From Bacillota bacterium (GTDB taxonomy: Bacteria; Vulcanimicrobiota; SpSt-956; JAKJGF01): a stretch of DNA of 35,247 nt. The notes below the pieces were generated by a model. The model did not search any database. It was not told the origin of the DNA and was given only the letters and a program-made list of their open reading frames with translations. Shown in pieces: positions 1-8,037 of this stretch (position 1 is the first letter of the stretch; every line of letters begins with the position of its first letter). Location of the stretch: positions 1 to 35,247 of the forward strand of contig JAKJGF010000018.1 in assembly GCA_022704525.1 (NCBI GenBank). Direction: 5' to 3'. Position numbers and translations under genes: made by a program.

Positions 1-45
1 ACGCAAAATCTATGATCCTGTTACAATGAAATCTGTTATTACAGA
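1..45. repeat. Arm of a long-range inverted repeat
   Basis: Read on the opposite strand, these 45 bases match positions 24202-24246 at 44 of 45 positions; the only difference is at base 16. The match runs up to the window edge, so the repeat may extend further left. The remaining bases up to the first gene (46-248) hold a second repeat at 108-126 and a small hairpin (TTTAAATC at 158-165 with GATTTAAA at 177-184), but no gene. Confidence 0.85.
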
Positions 46-107
46 ATATACACTTTTGTATTTATTTAAGTTATAACTTTCTCCTTTGACGGCATATCTT
101 TTGCTCC

Positions 108-126
108 AGAGCCCGGACAGGGACAG
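108..126. repeat. 19-bp repeat AGAGCCCGGACAGGGACAG
   Basis: The same 19 bases occur at 24248-24266 in the same orientation, although the neighbouring 45-bp repeat (1-45 and 24202-24246) is inverted between the two sites. It is GC-rich in an AT-rich surrounding. Its function is unknown; it may be part of a dispersed intergenic repeat. Confidence 0.8.
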
Positions 127-248
127 GTGTAATAGAAGATACCCTAATTTTTTATAATTTAAATCAGATCTGAAAGGATTTAAAAAAATATTTAGACCTA
201 TAATCTAATGTGACATTGTCAAGGTAAATATGAAATTATATTATTAAG

Positions 249-1403
249 CTACAGAGCTTCTTTAAGAATATTTTTTAATTCTTCTTCAGTAAGTAAGATG
301 GGATTACCCTTCATACTGCTTGCTTTTTCTGCCTGTGCTACAACAGACGGTATGTCATCTTCAGTTAATCCATAGGTTCCCAGTGCCAGTATACCCAGTT
401 CATCACATAATGAATAAAGATAATCCACTTCATCAGAAGGTATGGCAGATGGTTTCCCTGTAAGTAATTGTGCCACGTCAGTATAACGGCTCAGAACAGG
501 TGAAGAAGGCTCTCTCTCCTTTAAAGCATTTACATTAAATTTCATAACAACAGGGAGTAGCCTTGCACAGACCGCTCCATGAGGGGCAGAGAACATGCCT
601 CCCAGGGGCCCGGCAAATCCGTGAACTGCTCCGAGTTTCGCATTGGCGAGAGCCATACCTCCGAAGAGACTCGCAAGAGACATATCTTCCCTGGCAGATA
701 AATCACTTCCATTTTTATATGCCTTTCTGAGTGATTTGACAATTCTTTTTATGCCTTCCAGGCATATTGTATCTATGAGAGGATTTGGACTGTTACATAC
801 ATATGGTTCAATGAGCTGTGTAAGAGCATCAAGGCCTGTAGATGCTGTAACAGAAGGTGGAAGTGAGAGTGTTAGCTCCGGGTCTATCACTGCAATTCTG
901 GGAAGCATAAGATTACTTCTGAGACTTACCTTGACATGATGTTCGGAAGAGAAGAGAACAGCATTTTTGGTTACTTCTGCTCCTGTACCTGAAGTAGTGG
1001 GAATGGCAATAAAAGGAGCAGAAGGTTTTGTTAGTGCCTTTCCATGTCCAATGACTTCAAGATAATCAAGAACTTCTCCTTTATTGGTGAGCAATGCGCT
1101 TATGGCTTTTCCTGTATCAATGGCACTTCCCCCTCCTATAGAAATAATAAATTTACATTTTTCCTTTCGTGCCAGTTTAATACCTATCATTACTGTTTCT
1201 ATAGAAGGTTCACCTGATACACTGAAAATAAATGCTGACATACCCTTTGGCTTTAACAGTTTAATTAAAGCTGAAGCTCTATCGAAATTCTTTCCAGTAA
1301 CAATCAATAGCCTTTCTCCCAATTCAGCAGCCAGTGAAGGTACTTCCTTTATTGTGCCGGCACCGAATATAATACGTGTGGCAGTGGCAAACTCAAATTT
1401 CAT
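249..1403 (-). CDS. Iron-type (group III) alcohol dehydrogenase family protein
   Basis: This 384-residue protein is full length for the Fe-ADH family, cytosolic NAD(P)-dependent oxidoreductases acting on alcohols, aldehydes or maleylacetate-type substrates. The nucleotide-binding motif GGGSAID starts near residue 90 and PTTSGTGAEVT near 135. Compared with FucO, the metal ligands read D192, Q196 (normally His), H261 and H275, and the catalytic His of the HGMAHPLG-type motif is Gly265. The Q variant (DALTQLIEP) may mark a subfamily with another metal or substrate. The gene begins 2 nt after the stop of the LsrG-like gene, so the two form an operon. The substrate cannot be named. Confidence 0.9.
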   Translation of the reverse strand: MKFEFATATRIIFGAGTIKEVPSLAAELGERLLIVTGKNFDRASALIKLLKPKGMSAFIFSVSGEPSIETVMIGIKLARKEKCKFIISIGGGSAIDTGKAISALLTNKGEVLDYLEVIGHGKALTKPSAPFIAIPTTSGTGAEVTKNAVLFSSEHHVKVSLRSNLMLPRIAVIDPELTLSLPPSVTASTGLDALTQLIEPYVCNSPNPLIDTICLEGIKRIVKSLRKAYKNGSDLSAREDMSLASLFGGMALANAKLGAVHGFAGPLGGMFSAPHGAVCARLLPVVMKFNVNALKEREPSSPVLSRYTDVAQLLTGKPSAIPSDEVDYLYSLCDELGILALGTYGLTEDDIPSVVAQAEKASSMKGNPILLTEEELKNILKEAL

Positions 1404-1405
1404 AA

Positions 1406-1714
1406 TTATCCCCGGCCCTTCTCATGAGGAAATATATTTTTATATTTAATACTTTTTCTCGGTTCTGCCATCATATCTGCCACTGTGTCACGCCATTTTG
1501 CATAATGGGGGGTTTCTTTGTGTCTTCCTGAATCTTCAGGGGTGCGATAAACTTCTACCAGAAGAAATCGTGTGGGATCATCCATCTCCTGTATTACATC
1601 AAATCTTGCAATTCCCGGCTCCTTTATACTGTTTTTTGCATTTTCTATGGAGGCCTCTTTAAAAGCCTCTATTTGATCCTGTTTCACATGGACAAAAACA
1701 TGAACAATTAACAT
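1406..1714 (-). CDS. Antibiotic-biosynthesis-monooxygenase (ABM) fold protein, LsrG-like
   Basis: This 102-residue protein is the length of single-domain ABM proteins such as YgiN and LsrG. It has the typical pattern RFDVIQ, then [11 protein letters not shown], then the [10 protein letters not shown] segment, and the end [15 protein letters not shown]. These match the LsrG type (phospho-AI-2 isomerase) better than quinol monooxygenases, from memory of the family. A strong Shine-Dalgarno, AGGAGGT (complement of 1722-1728), precedes the ATG. It is the first gene of a two-gene operon with the Fe-ADH, which suggests joint action on a small carbonyl compound. That role is inferred. Confidence 0.85.
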   Translation of the reverse strand: MLIVHVFVHVKQDQIEAFKEASIENAKNSIKEPGIARFDVIQEMDDPTRFLLVEVYRTPEDSGRHKETPHYAKWRDTVADMMAEPRKSIKYKNIFPHEKGRG

Positions 1715-1773
1715 GAAAATTACCTCCTGAATATATAGTTGTATTTTGATGTGTTATGTGATAAATTATTATT

Positions 1774-1966
1774 AGCTTTCAGCTATCAACCATCAGTTAT
1801 AGTTAGTTTCATAACAATCCATAATTAATAAACTCGTAAAGCGTAAAGCGTGATGTGTAGTTATAATCACCCATTACGCATTACGCATTACGAATTATTT
1901 AAATTCTAATAAGTTATGAAATGCACTATAATCTGATTTCAGTTAATCTGATTGATGAACGCTTAC
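1774..1966. repeat. Heptamer-periodic inverted repeat, outer pair
   Basis: The left arm is made of exact 7-base steps: AGCTTTC (1774-1780), AGCTATC (1781-1787), AACCATC (1788-1794). The right arm has the complementary-type steps CTGATTG (1948-1954), ATGAACG (1955-1961) and CTTAC. A second hairpin of a different heptamer lies nested between the arms (1835-1892). Apart from these repeats I see no gene in the 1715-2028 spacer. Confidence 0.7.
1835..1892. repeat. Heptamer hairpin of the ATTACGC type
   Basis: The left arm (1835-1855) is three units of the CGTAAAG type. The right arm (1872-1892) is three units of CATTACG. The reverse complement of the right arm matches the left at 18 of 21 positions, with a 16-nt loop. 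It lies between a gene reading left and a gene reading right, so it is not an obvious terminator for either. Confidence 0.75.
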
Positions 1967-2028
1967 AATTATACATTGGATTTATTACGCTGTAAATATT
2001 TATATTATTAAGGGGGTTATATTTTAAT

Positions 2029-3447
2029 ATGAGCTTAAAACTCAGCGGAAGCCTTAAATATTTTCCACTGGTAAATGTTTTTGATTTTCTTATTTCAGGA
2101 GAAATGAGTGGATTAATTTCTATAGAAAAGGATGGTAAAAAAGGGGAGGTCTATTTAGATAAAGGTGAAGTAGTTTATGCTTCTTATAAAAATCTTTTTA
2201 AAGGGAAAGAAGCTTTTTTTAAACTTTTTACTGTTTCAGAAGGAACTTTTTATTTTAAACATATAGATGTAATACCAGAGCGTACCCTGACTCAGGATAC
2301 AGGAGAATTGATGGCAGAAGTTTCTGAGAAAATAATAAGCTGGGAGGAACTTAAAAAGATAATTACCTCAGAACAGGTCAGTTTTAAGCTTATTCCGGCT
2401 TCCACAGAATTTAAAGATGCCGAAATTTATCTATCCAGAGATGAATGGCTTATACTTACAAGGCTTGATGGGGTTAAAAATATTGGTGAAATCTGTGAGG
2501 AACTCGGTATGGAATTAATTGAAGCAGGTGAGATTATATCTAATTTTTTCAAAGCCGGATATATTCAACCTGTAGATGTTTTTGAAACCAGAGAGATAAT
2601 GAAAGAAGAAAAACCTATAGAAGTCTCCATACTTTCAGGGGATTTGAAGAGTTTTTCTCTTTTATCTATTATTGATTTTCTTTTTCGAAACCATATGTCA
2701 GGGAGATTAAAATTATCAAGGGGTATATATCAGGGGGAAGTTTATATGGAAGAAGGAGAACTCCTCCACGCTGACAATAGTATATGGGATGGAGAAATGG
2801 CTCTTGTAGACCTTTTGTCCTGGGCCAAGGGAAAATTCTCCTTTATACCTATTCCTTCTCCTTTCAAAGAGACTTTAACAACACCTGTAGAAGAAATTAT
2901 ATTATCCTTTGGAGAAAATCTGAATAAATGGAGAAAAATACAGAGTGTAATATCCACACCTGAATTGATATTTACAGTTAATTTAACAGATCAGGAAAAG
3001 GATGATGAGGAACAGCTTACCTTTTCTCGAAAACACTGGAAAGTCATGTATAATATCAATGGTACTGTTACTCTGAGACGTATGGCAGAAAAAATGAAAC
3101 TTCATGTTGCCGAAGTAGCTGATATAGTTTATTCTCTTTATAAGGAGGGGCTTGTGGAACCATTACAGTCTGAATCTTATATAGCAGCAGAAAAAATCTC
3201 TCAAAAAGAAAAATTGCATTTTGGAACATTATCAGATATAAAGGAAACAGAACGGGGGTTACAGGATATTAAAGTAGAGAAGAAAAAAGAGAAAAGGAAA
3301 AGCAAGAAACTAAAGGAGGAAATAGAAGTAACACATGAAAATCCTATTGGTATTATAAAATCCCATGTAGATGATCTTATGAATGTTATGGGTTCAGATG
3401 GTGAAAATATGGTTAAAGAAGAGCCTGAAAATTTTTTGGATAGATAA
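2029..3447 (+). CDS. Protein with two PATAN/DUF4388 domains and two winged-helix-like segments
   Basis: This cytosolic 472-residue protein has the order DUF4388 (about 1-95), winged-helix-like (about 115-190), DUF4388 (about 200-300) and winged-helix-like (about 325-385). A charged Lys/Glu tail follows (about 410-440). The first domain starts LKYFPLVNVFDFLISGEMSG and the second LKSFSLLSIIDFLF, both typical of PATAN domains, which are linked to gliding motility and two-component or kinase signalling in other bacteria. No catalytic residues are visible, so it is probably a scaffold or adaptor. The Shine-Dalgarno is AGGGGGT (2011-2017). Its TAA abuts the stop of the convergent gene with no base between them. 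Confidence 0.85.
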   Translation: MSLKLSGSLKYFPLVNVFDFLISGEMSGLISIEKDGKKGEVYLDKGEVVYASYKNLFKGKEAFFKLFTVSEGTFYFKHIDVIPERTLTQDTGELMAEVSEKIISWEELKKIITSEQVSFKLIPASTEFKDAEIYLSRDEWLILTRLDGVKNIGEICEELGMELIEAGEIISNFFKAGYIQPVDVFETREIMKEEKPIEVSILSGDLKSFSLLSIIDFLFRNHMSGRLKLSRGIYQGEVYMEEGELLHADNSIWDGEMALVDLLSWAKGKFSFIPIPSPFKETLTTPVEEIILSFGENLNKWRKIQSVISTPELIFTVNLTDQEKDDEEQLTFSRKHWKVMYNINGTVTLRRMAEKMKLHVAEVADIVYSLYKEGLVEPLQSESYIAAEKISQKEKLHFGTLSDIKETERGLQDIKVEKKKEKRKSKKLKEEIEVTHENPIGIIKSHVDDLMNVMGSDGENMVKEEPENFLDR

Positions 3448-5538
3448 TTAAAAACGTCTGAAGAGGGTTTTTAGTTTATCAAAGATTGATTTTTCAGCAG
3501 GTTGGGGTAAATTCTTGCTATCATACCGTATAATAGGTGTAGAAGAAATTCTCTTCATTCTACCTGTTTCAATACCTGCCAGTGCTATATCTTCAGCACC
3601 CTCTTTTATGAAATAAGCTACATTTGCAAGCCCTTCAAAGGCTTCGTTGAGATTATCTGTTTCTCTTACCTGTCTTCTGATCTCTTCAAGACTGAGTATA
3701 TCTACAAGGCTACTACTGCATAAAAAAAGAACTTCATTTTTTTGTAAATCGAATAAAGATTCCTCCTTTGGGAAAATATTGACTCTTATATTATCTGAAT
3801 TATTTATCAATTCTTCAAGTTCTGATCCCATTATAGTCCTTGTTTGCTGATCTCTTGTAATCTGGTTGATTTTATCTTCATTTATTATATAAGTCCTTGT
3901 ATTTCCAATATTTCCTATTAAATATTTGTTATGCATAATTAAAAGGGCAATCATATTAAGTTTTATAGAAGGCAGGTTGTCACTTCTGGCCCTATAAAAA
4001 ACCTCGTGTAATGTTTCCTGGAAGATTTTTTTCAGGAGTATTCTGCTATCCTTTATATCCATTAAGAACATATCTTTATTATCTCCAAGAGACTTTCCCA
4101 GTGTTTTTACTGCAATACTGGTTATATTTTCAAGGTTATCTTTATACTGACCTTCACCATGGGCGAGAAGGATAAAAGCCCTGAGTTCATAAAGAGAACT
4201 TGCATGAAATTCTCTTGTCATTAAAAAACTATGAGTTCCTTCAGTAACTGTTTTCTTTAAAGAGGATTCTATAGTTAGAGGAATTAATTCTCGCTTTTTA
4301 CTTAATTCTTCTTCAGGACTGAGTTTTTTATCTTTTTGTTTTATTTCCAATCTGTCTTCTTCATCTAAAATCTTTTTTCTTTTTATTTCAATACGTTTCT
4401 CTATTTCCAGGGCTTCTCTATCGGAAAGACCTAATATAGTTCTTTTATTACGAAGATCCGAATAGGTATCTTCAGATAATTTTCCTGTTGTCCAGTATGC
4501 TTCAACTTCTTCTTCATATTTTTTATATGCCATTTCTTTTTGTTTTAAAGACTCTTCCAGTAATTTCTTTGCCTCAGCTTCTCTTCTTCCGGCTTCCTGG
4601 ATTTCACTCATTCTTACCTCAAGAAGACTATGGCCTGTAGCAGCTTTATACTGTATATTTAATTCTTCTGTTTCTGGATGTATTTCTTTAAGTTTATCTT
4701 CACTAATAGACATCTTGTCTTTCCAGTACCATTCCTGTTTTGCTGCCTTTATTTTGTTTTGCAGATTTTCCTTTACTTCTTTTTCTATTTCCCTGGCTTC
4801 TTTTTCTGATACCCCGGTTATTCTTCTCATTTTCTGAAGATAGGAATCTTCATATTCATCTGTACTACCATCAGCCCATGCCATTTCTAACGCCAGATAA
4901 TAATTCTTTTTTGCTTCTTCTTTACGTTTTTCCTTTTCCTGAATTTTTTTTAAAGTTTCTTCTGGATCTATTATTATCTCTTTTTCTGATATGGTATATG
5001 ACGTTGTTTCTTTTTTAGCTTCTTCCAGTAATTGTTTTTCTTTTCGGAGATTTGCTTCTACATGAGCCTTTACCTGTGCTTCTATAACTTTAGCTCTGGC
5101 TTCTTCTATTTTAAGGCGTTCTCTTACATTTTTCAAAGCCGGAATTTCTATAATCCCATTTATCCATTTCACCTCTAAAAAATCTCTGTATTTATCCTCC
5201 CGTCTATTTTGAATTGCCTGTAATCTTCTCTCTTCTTCCTGAATTTCTTTATCGAGTCTTTCCAGTATTTTTTCTACCCTGGCTATTTTTTCTGTGTCTT
5301 TTGTTTTATTGTTGAAAATCTTCAGATTTTCTACAGCATCATCTAAATAACCCATTTTGTCGTAACATAAACCAATATAGTAATAACAGTTAATTCTACC
5401 GGGCTTAAGTTCAAGGACTTTTTTATAAAGGTCGATTGCTGCGTCCAGATTATCTTTTTTTCGTTCTTTCCGGGCCTGTTCATATAAAACTTCTGCTTCA
5501 GATTTTTTTGCAATTTTCTTTTCAGATGATTTCTTCAT
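3448..5538 (-). CDS. TPR/coiled-coil protein with degenerate PP2C-like C-terminal domain
   Basis: This 696-residue protein has no signal peptide or membrane segment. TPR-like helices occupy about 14-100. A long charged helical part (100-420) contains degenerate units of about 40 residues, clearest at 211-255 and 340-382, probably also at 115-157 and 267-310. Residues 430-660 follow a PP2C phosphatase fold: GNIGNTRTYIINEDKINQITRD (542-563) matches the usual GDSRxY...LTxDH segment, and FLCSSSLVD (605-613) matches LLCSDGL. The metal-binding Asp positions appear lost: DGMGG reads HGEGQ (460-464), SDGL reads SSSL, and the final DN reads ED. A pseudophosphatase that senses or scaffolds kinases is inferred. 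It follows the C39-like peptidase gene by 13 nt. Confidence 0.75.
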   Translation of the reverse strand: MKKSSEKKIAKKSEAEVLYEQARKERKKDNLDAAIDLYKKVLELKPGRINCYYYIGLCYDKMGYLDDAVENLKIFNNKTKDTEKIARVEKILERLDKEIQEEERRLQAIQNRREDKYRDFLEVKWINGIIEIPALKNVRERLKIEEARAKVIEAQVKAHVEANLRKEKQLLEEAKKETTSYTISEKEIIIDPEETLKKIQEKEKRKEEAKKNYYLALEMAWADGSTDEYEDSYLQKMRRITGVSEKEAREIEKEVKENLQNKIKAAKQEWYWKDKMSISEDKLKEIHPETEELNIQYKAATGHSLLEVRMSEIQEAGRREAEAKKLLEESLKQKEMAYKKYEEEVEAYWTTGKLSEDTYSDLRNKRTILGLSDREALEIEKRIEIKRKKILDEEDRLEIKQKDKKLSPEEELSKKRELIPLTIESSLKKTVTEGTHSFLMTREFHASSLYELRAFILLAHGEGQYKDNLENITSIAVKTLGKSLGDNKDMFLMDIKDSRILLKKIFQETLHEVFYRARSDNLPSIKLNMIALLIMHNKYLIGNIGNTRTYIINEDKINQITRDQQTRTIMGSELEELINNSDNIRVNIFPKEESLFDLQKNEVLFLCSSSLVDILSLEEIRRQVRETDNLNEAFEGLANVAYFIKEGAEDIALAGIETGRMKRISSTPIIRYDSKNLPQPAEKSIFDKLKTLFRRF

Positions 5539-5551
5539 AGCCTTTAACCTT

Positions 5552-6646
5552 TTATTTTAAAATTATATAGCCTATACCACTATTTTCAAACCATACTTTT
5601 TCAAGATCATTTTTATTATAGGTCATTATTCCGATTTTTGCATTTTTTCCGGCAGGATCATTGCAAAGGAGGTTACCTTCACTATCAAATCCTGTAATTA
5701 CTATTACATGGCCTTCAGAGCTGTTTGTAATACTACCCTTAAGCTCCCCTTCTTTATAAGATATTGTTGCAATTACAGGTATACCTGTAGAAATTTTTTC
5801 TTCTACCTGAGACCAGGAGCTAAATATCTGTACCCATCCTTTCAGGCCGTACTGAGAAGCAACGTGGACAGCCAGTGGCCAGGAGCCATAAATATCGTGT
5901 TCTTTATCATAAGACATAGAAGCTATTTCTGCTGTTGGTATATTTAAGCCCCAGTATGCCATAACCATTGCAACACTTGTAGGTGAACATATGCGGCCTG
6001 CAATGCACGGATCTTCATCTGCCTGGGATCTGTAAGGAACCTCCAGATATTTCTTTAATAAAATATTCCCTCTATTCAGGTTTAAAGCATGTTTATCTTT
6101 TTGTCCGTAAGCTATGGCAAAAAGCTTTACCCTCGGCGTAATATGGCCATCTTTTGAAGAAAAAAGATGTATAGAGTACTGAATACAGGTTATGCCTTTT
6201 TTTAGAGATAAAAAATCTATATCTACAGCACCCAGATCATCTTTTATTACCTTCTTCTTATCTTCCTCATAAGTTCCCCAGCTACCCATATAAAACCAGG
6301 ATGACCAGTTTATTTTATCATTGCTGACTCTGAGATATATTCTAAAACCGGCTTTTTCTTTCGGACAAATGATATTCCAGGAAGGATATATTTCTTCTGC
6401 TGGAAATTCTGTTTTAATAAGAGGGGAAATATATATACCTTTGGGACAAAATTTTGAACCTTTAGGAGAGAGTCTTATAAAACCATACCTGTCGTCATTT
6501 AATTCAGTATTCTCAAAAATACCTCCTGAAAATTCTTTATAGTTATCATAGATTAGAAGTTTATCCCTGATAAATGCTGAAGCCATTACATCCTTTGGAA
6601 AGAATATTATACACAATAACAGAAAACCTGTTATGAGACGTAACAT
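5552..6646 (-). CDS. Exported C39-like (papain-fold) cysteine peptidase
   Basis: I chose the ATG at 6646 because GGAGAGG lies 7 nt upstream; the in-frame ATG at 6664 has no ribosome site. The resulting 364-residue protein starts with a clear signal peptide (MLRLITGFLLLCIIFFP, cleavage near MASA). Residues about 25-185 are a beta-rich region of unknown function. The C-terminal Peptidase_C39_2-type domain has oxyanion Gln208 (YRSQ), catalytic Cys220 (CSPTSVAMVMAYWG), His313 (EGHVIVITGFD) and Asp330 (NDPAGK), so it looks active. It probably acts outside the cytoplasmic membrane on peptides or cell-wall material. It is the first gene of a pair with the TPR/PP2C-like gene. Confidence 0.85.
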   Translation of the reverse strand: MLRLITGFLLLCIIFFPKDVMASAFIRDKLLIYDNYKEFSGGIFENTELNDDRYGFIRLSPKGSKFCPKGIYISPLIKTEFPAEEIYPSWNIICPKEKAGFRIYLRVSNDKINWSSWFYMGSWGTYEEDKKKVIKDDLGAVDIDFLSLKKGITCIQYSIHLFSSKDGHITPRVKLFAIAYGQKDKHALNLNRGNILLKKYLEVPYRSQADEDPCIAGRICSPTSVAMVMAYWGLNIPTAEIASMSYDKEHDIYGSWPLAVHVASQYGLKGWVQIFSSWSQVEEKISTGIPVIATISYKEGELKGSITNSSEGHVIVITGFDSEGNLLCNDPAGKNAKIGIMTYNKNDLEKVWFENSGIGYIILK

Positions 6647-6907
6647 ATTAATATTCCTCTCCATATATTTTATTGATTGTCAGGAATTTGAATAATAATA
6701 TTCTGTATATATTAATAATAACCTGCTTTGAAATATTTTAATAAGATATTCTTTAAAAAAGGATTTTTGGGATACCATACTGAATTATAACTATGTGATA
6801 TCCGTTATGCATTAAGCATTACGAGACTATAATTATAGAGAGGATGATTTATTCTGGCATCTCATGTATCTAAAAAAGCTTCTCAGGATTTACATGTTAA
6901 AAAATAT

Positions 6908-8008
6908 TTGAGAATATATCTCAGTTATAACTGGATGAATATTAAAAATTTTCAACTTATTTTATATCTTATTGAAGAAATTTATATAACCTGTTATAAG
7001 TGGATTGTTAAATTAGAAAATGTAGAAGAAAAATTTCAACTTAAAGTAAGACAACTCAGTGGAGTTGATATGTTTGTATATGATTTTGCCGGATATGCTC
7101 AGTGTTATGGGCTTATTTTTGAACTGGTAAATCAATATATGGAAAATAAACGTTCTGCCGGTGAAACAGGAAGATTGAAGATTTCAGATATTTTAAAAAA
7201 AGATAAAAAGCTTATAAAAGAGCTGGAACATACAAATCAATCTTTAGATCCAACATCTGAAGTTGGTATAGAAGAGGTTTATAATATCCTTTATGTCTTA
7301 AATCGCCTTTATAAACTGATCAGAAAGAAAGAAGAAATAGATATATTTATTATAGAATATGAAAATAAGCTTGTAGCTTTAAAAGGTGAAAATACAGAGT
7401 TTTTTAGAAAACAACTTTCAATGCTACAAAAAGTAGAAAGCCCGGAAGGTATTGAGGACCTGAAAAGTGCTCTTAAGGATACGGATATAGAAACACGAAG
7501 AACAGCAATAGAGGCACTTGGAAAGACAAAAAATCAGGAGGTAATAAAAGATCTGAGAAATGGATTAAAAGATGGGGATCATATAGTTCGCCGTAAAACT
7601 GCTGAAGCCCTGGGAGAAATTGGTGGTATTGATGCTCTGTCTGATTTAAAGGAAGCCCTGCTGGATAAAGATAAATTTGTACGCCGGGAAGCAGTGGAAG
7701 CTCTGGGAAAAATCGGCAGTAAAGAAGCCATTCAAATATTAGGTAATACATTGAAAAATGATATTGATTATGTAGTCCGTCGTAAATCTGCTGATGTTTT
7801 AGGTCAGATCGGAGGAGAAGATACTTTTGAATTACTTTTAATAGCGGCCGGTGATGAAAACTGGTATGTCAGATGTGGAGTAGTTGAAGCTTTAGGGCAG
7901 GTAAAAACTGCTGAAGTGATAAAGATATTAAAGCAAATGTCCGAACATGATCCTGATAAACAGGTCCGTAAAAGAGCAGAAATTGCATTAAGACAGATAG
8001 ATATGTAG
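6908..8008 (+). CDS. HEAT-repeat (PBS-lyase-like) protein
   Basis: Residues 1-165 are an all-helical region of unknown type. Residues about 175-366 are roughly six HEAT repeats of 31 residues with the motif VRRxAxEALGxIG, typical of PBS-lyase HEAT-like adaptors that bind other proteins. The start is uncertain. The TTG at 6908 has no good ribosome site, and the frame is open back to 6848 without an ATG. A GAGAGG at 6838-6843 would suit a rare ATT (6851) or CTG (6854) start. The spacer before it (6665-6907) holds only heptamer remnants near 6800-6825 and the palindrome CTATAATTATAG at 6827-6838. The TAG stop lies inside a strong hairpin. Confidence 0.8.
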   Translation: MRIYLSYNWMNIKNFQLILYLIEEIYITCYKWIVKLENVEEKFQLKVRQLSGVDMFVYDFAGYAQCYGLIFELVNQYMENKRSAGETGRLKISDILKKDKKLIKELEHTNQSLDPTSEVGIEEVYNILYVLNRLYKLIRKKEEIDIFIIEYENKLVALKGENTEFFRKQLSMLQKVESPEGIEDLKSALKDTDIETRRTAIEALGKTKNQEVIKDLRNGLKDGDHIVRRKTAEALGEIGGIDALSDLKEALLDKDKFVRREAVEALGKIGSKEAIQILGNTLKNDIDYVVRRKSADVLGQIGGEDTFELLLIAAGDENWYVRCGVVEALGQVKTAEVIKILKQMSEHDPDKQVRKRAEIALRQIDM

Positions 8009-8032
8009 GGGCGCATGCCCTGCGCCCCTACA
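8004..8032. terminator. Perfect 12-bp hairpin between convergent genes
   Basis: TGTAGGGGCGCA (8004-8015) pairs perfectly with TGCGCCCCTACA (8021-8032) around a TGCCC loop. The TAG stop of the HEAT gene (8006-8008) is inside the left arm, and the convergent BMP-type gene ends 6 bp to the right. No long T run follows on either strand, so it may equally be a REP-like palindrome acting as a bidirectional terminator or mRNA 3' end. Confidence 0.65.
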
Positions 8033-8037
8033 TATAA

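Noticed and set aside
1835..1892. CRISPR array
   Set aside because: The repeats are 7 bp long with no spacers and form inverted arms; there are no cas genes.
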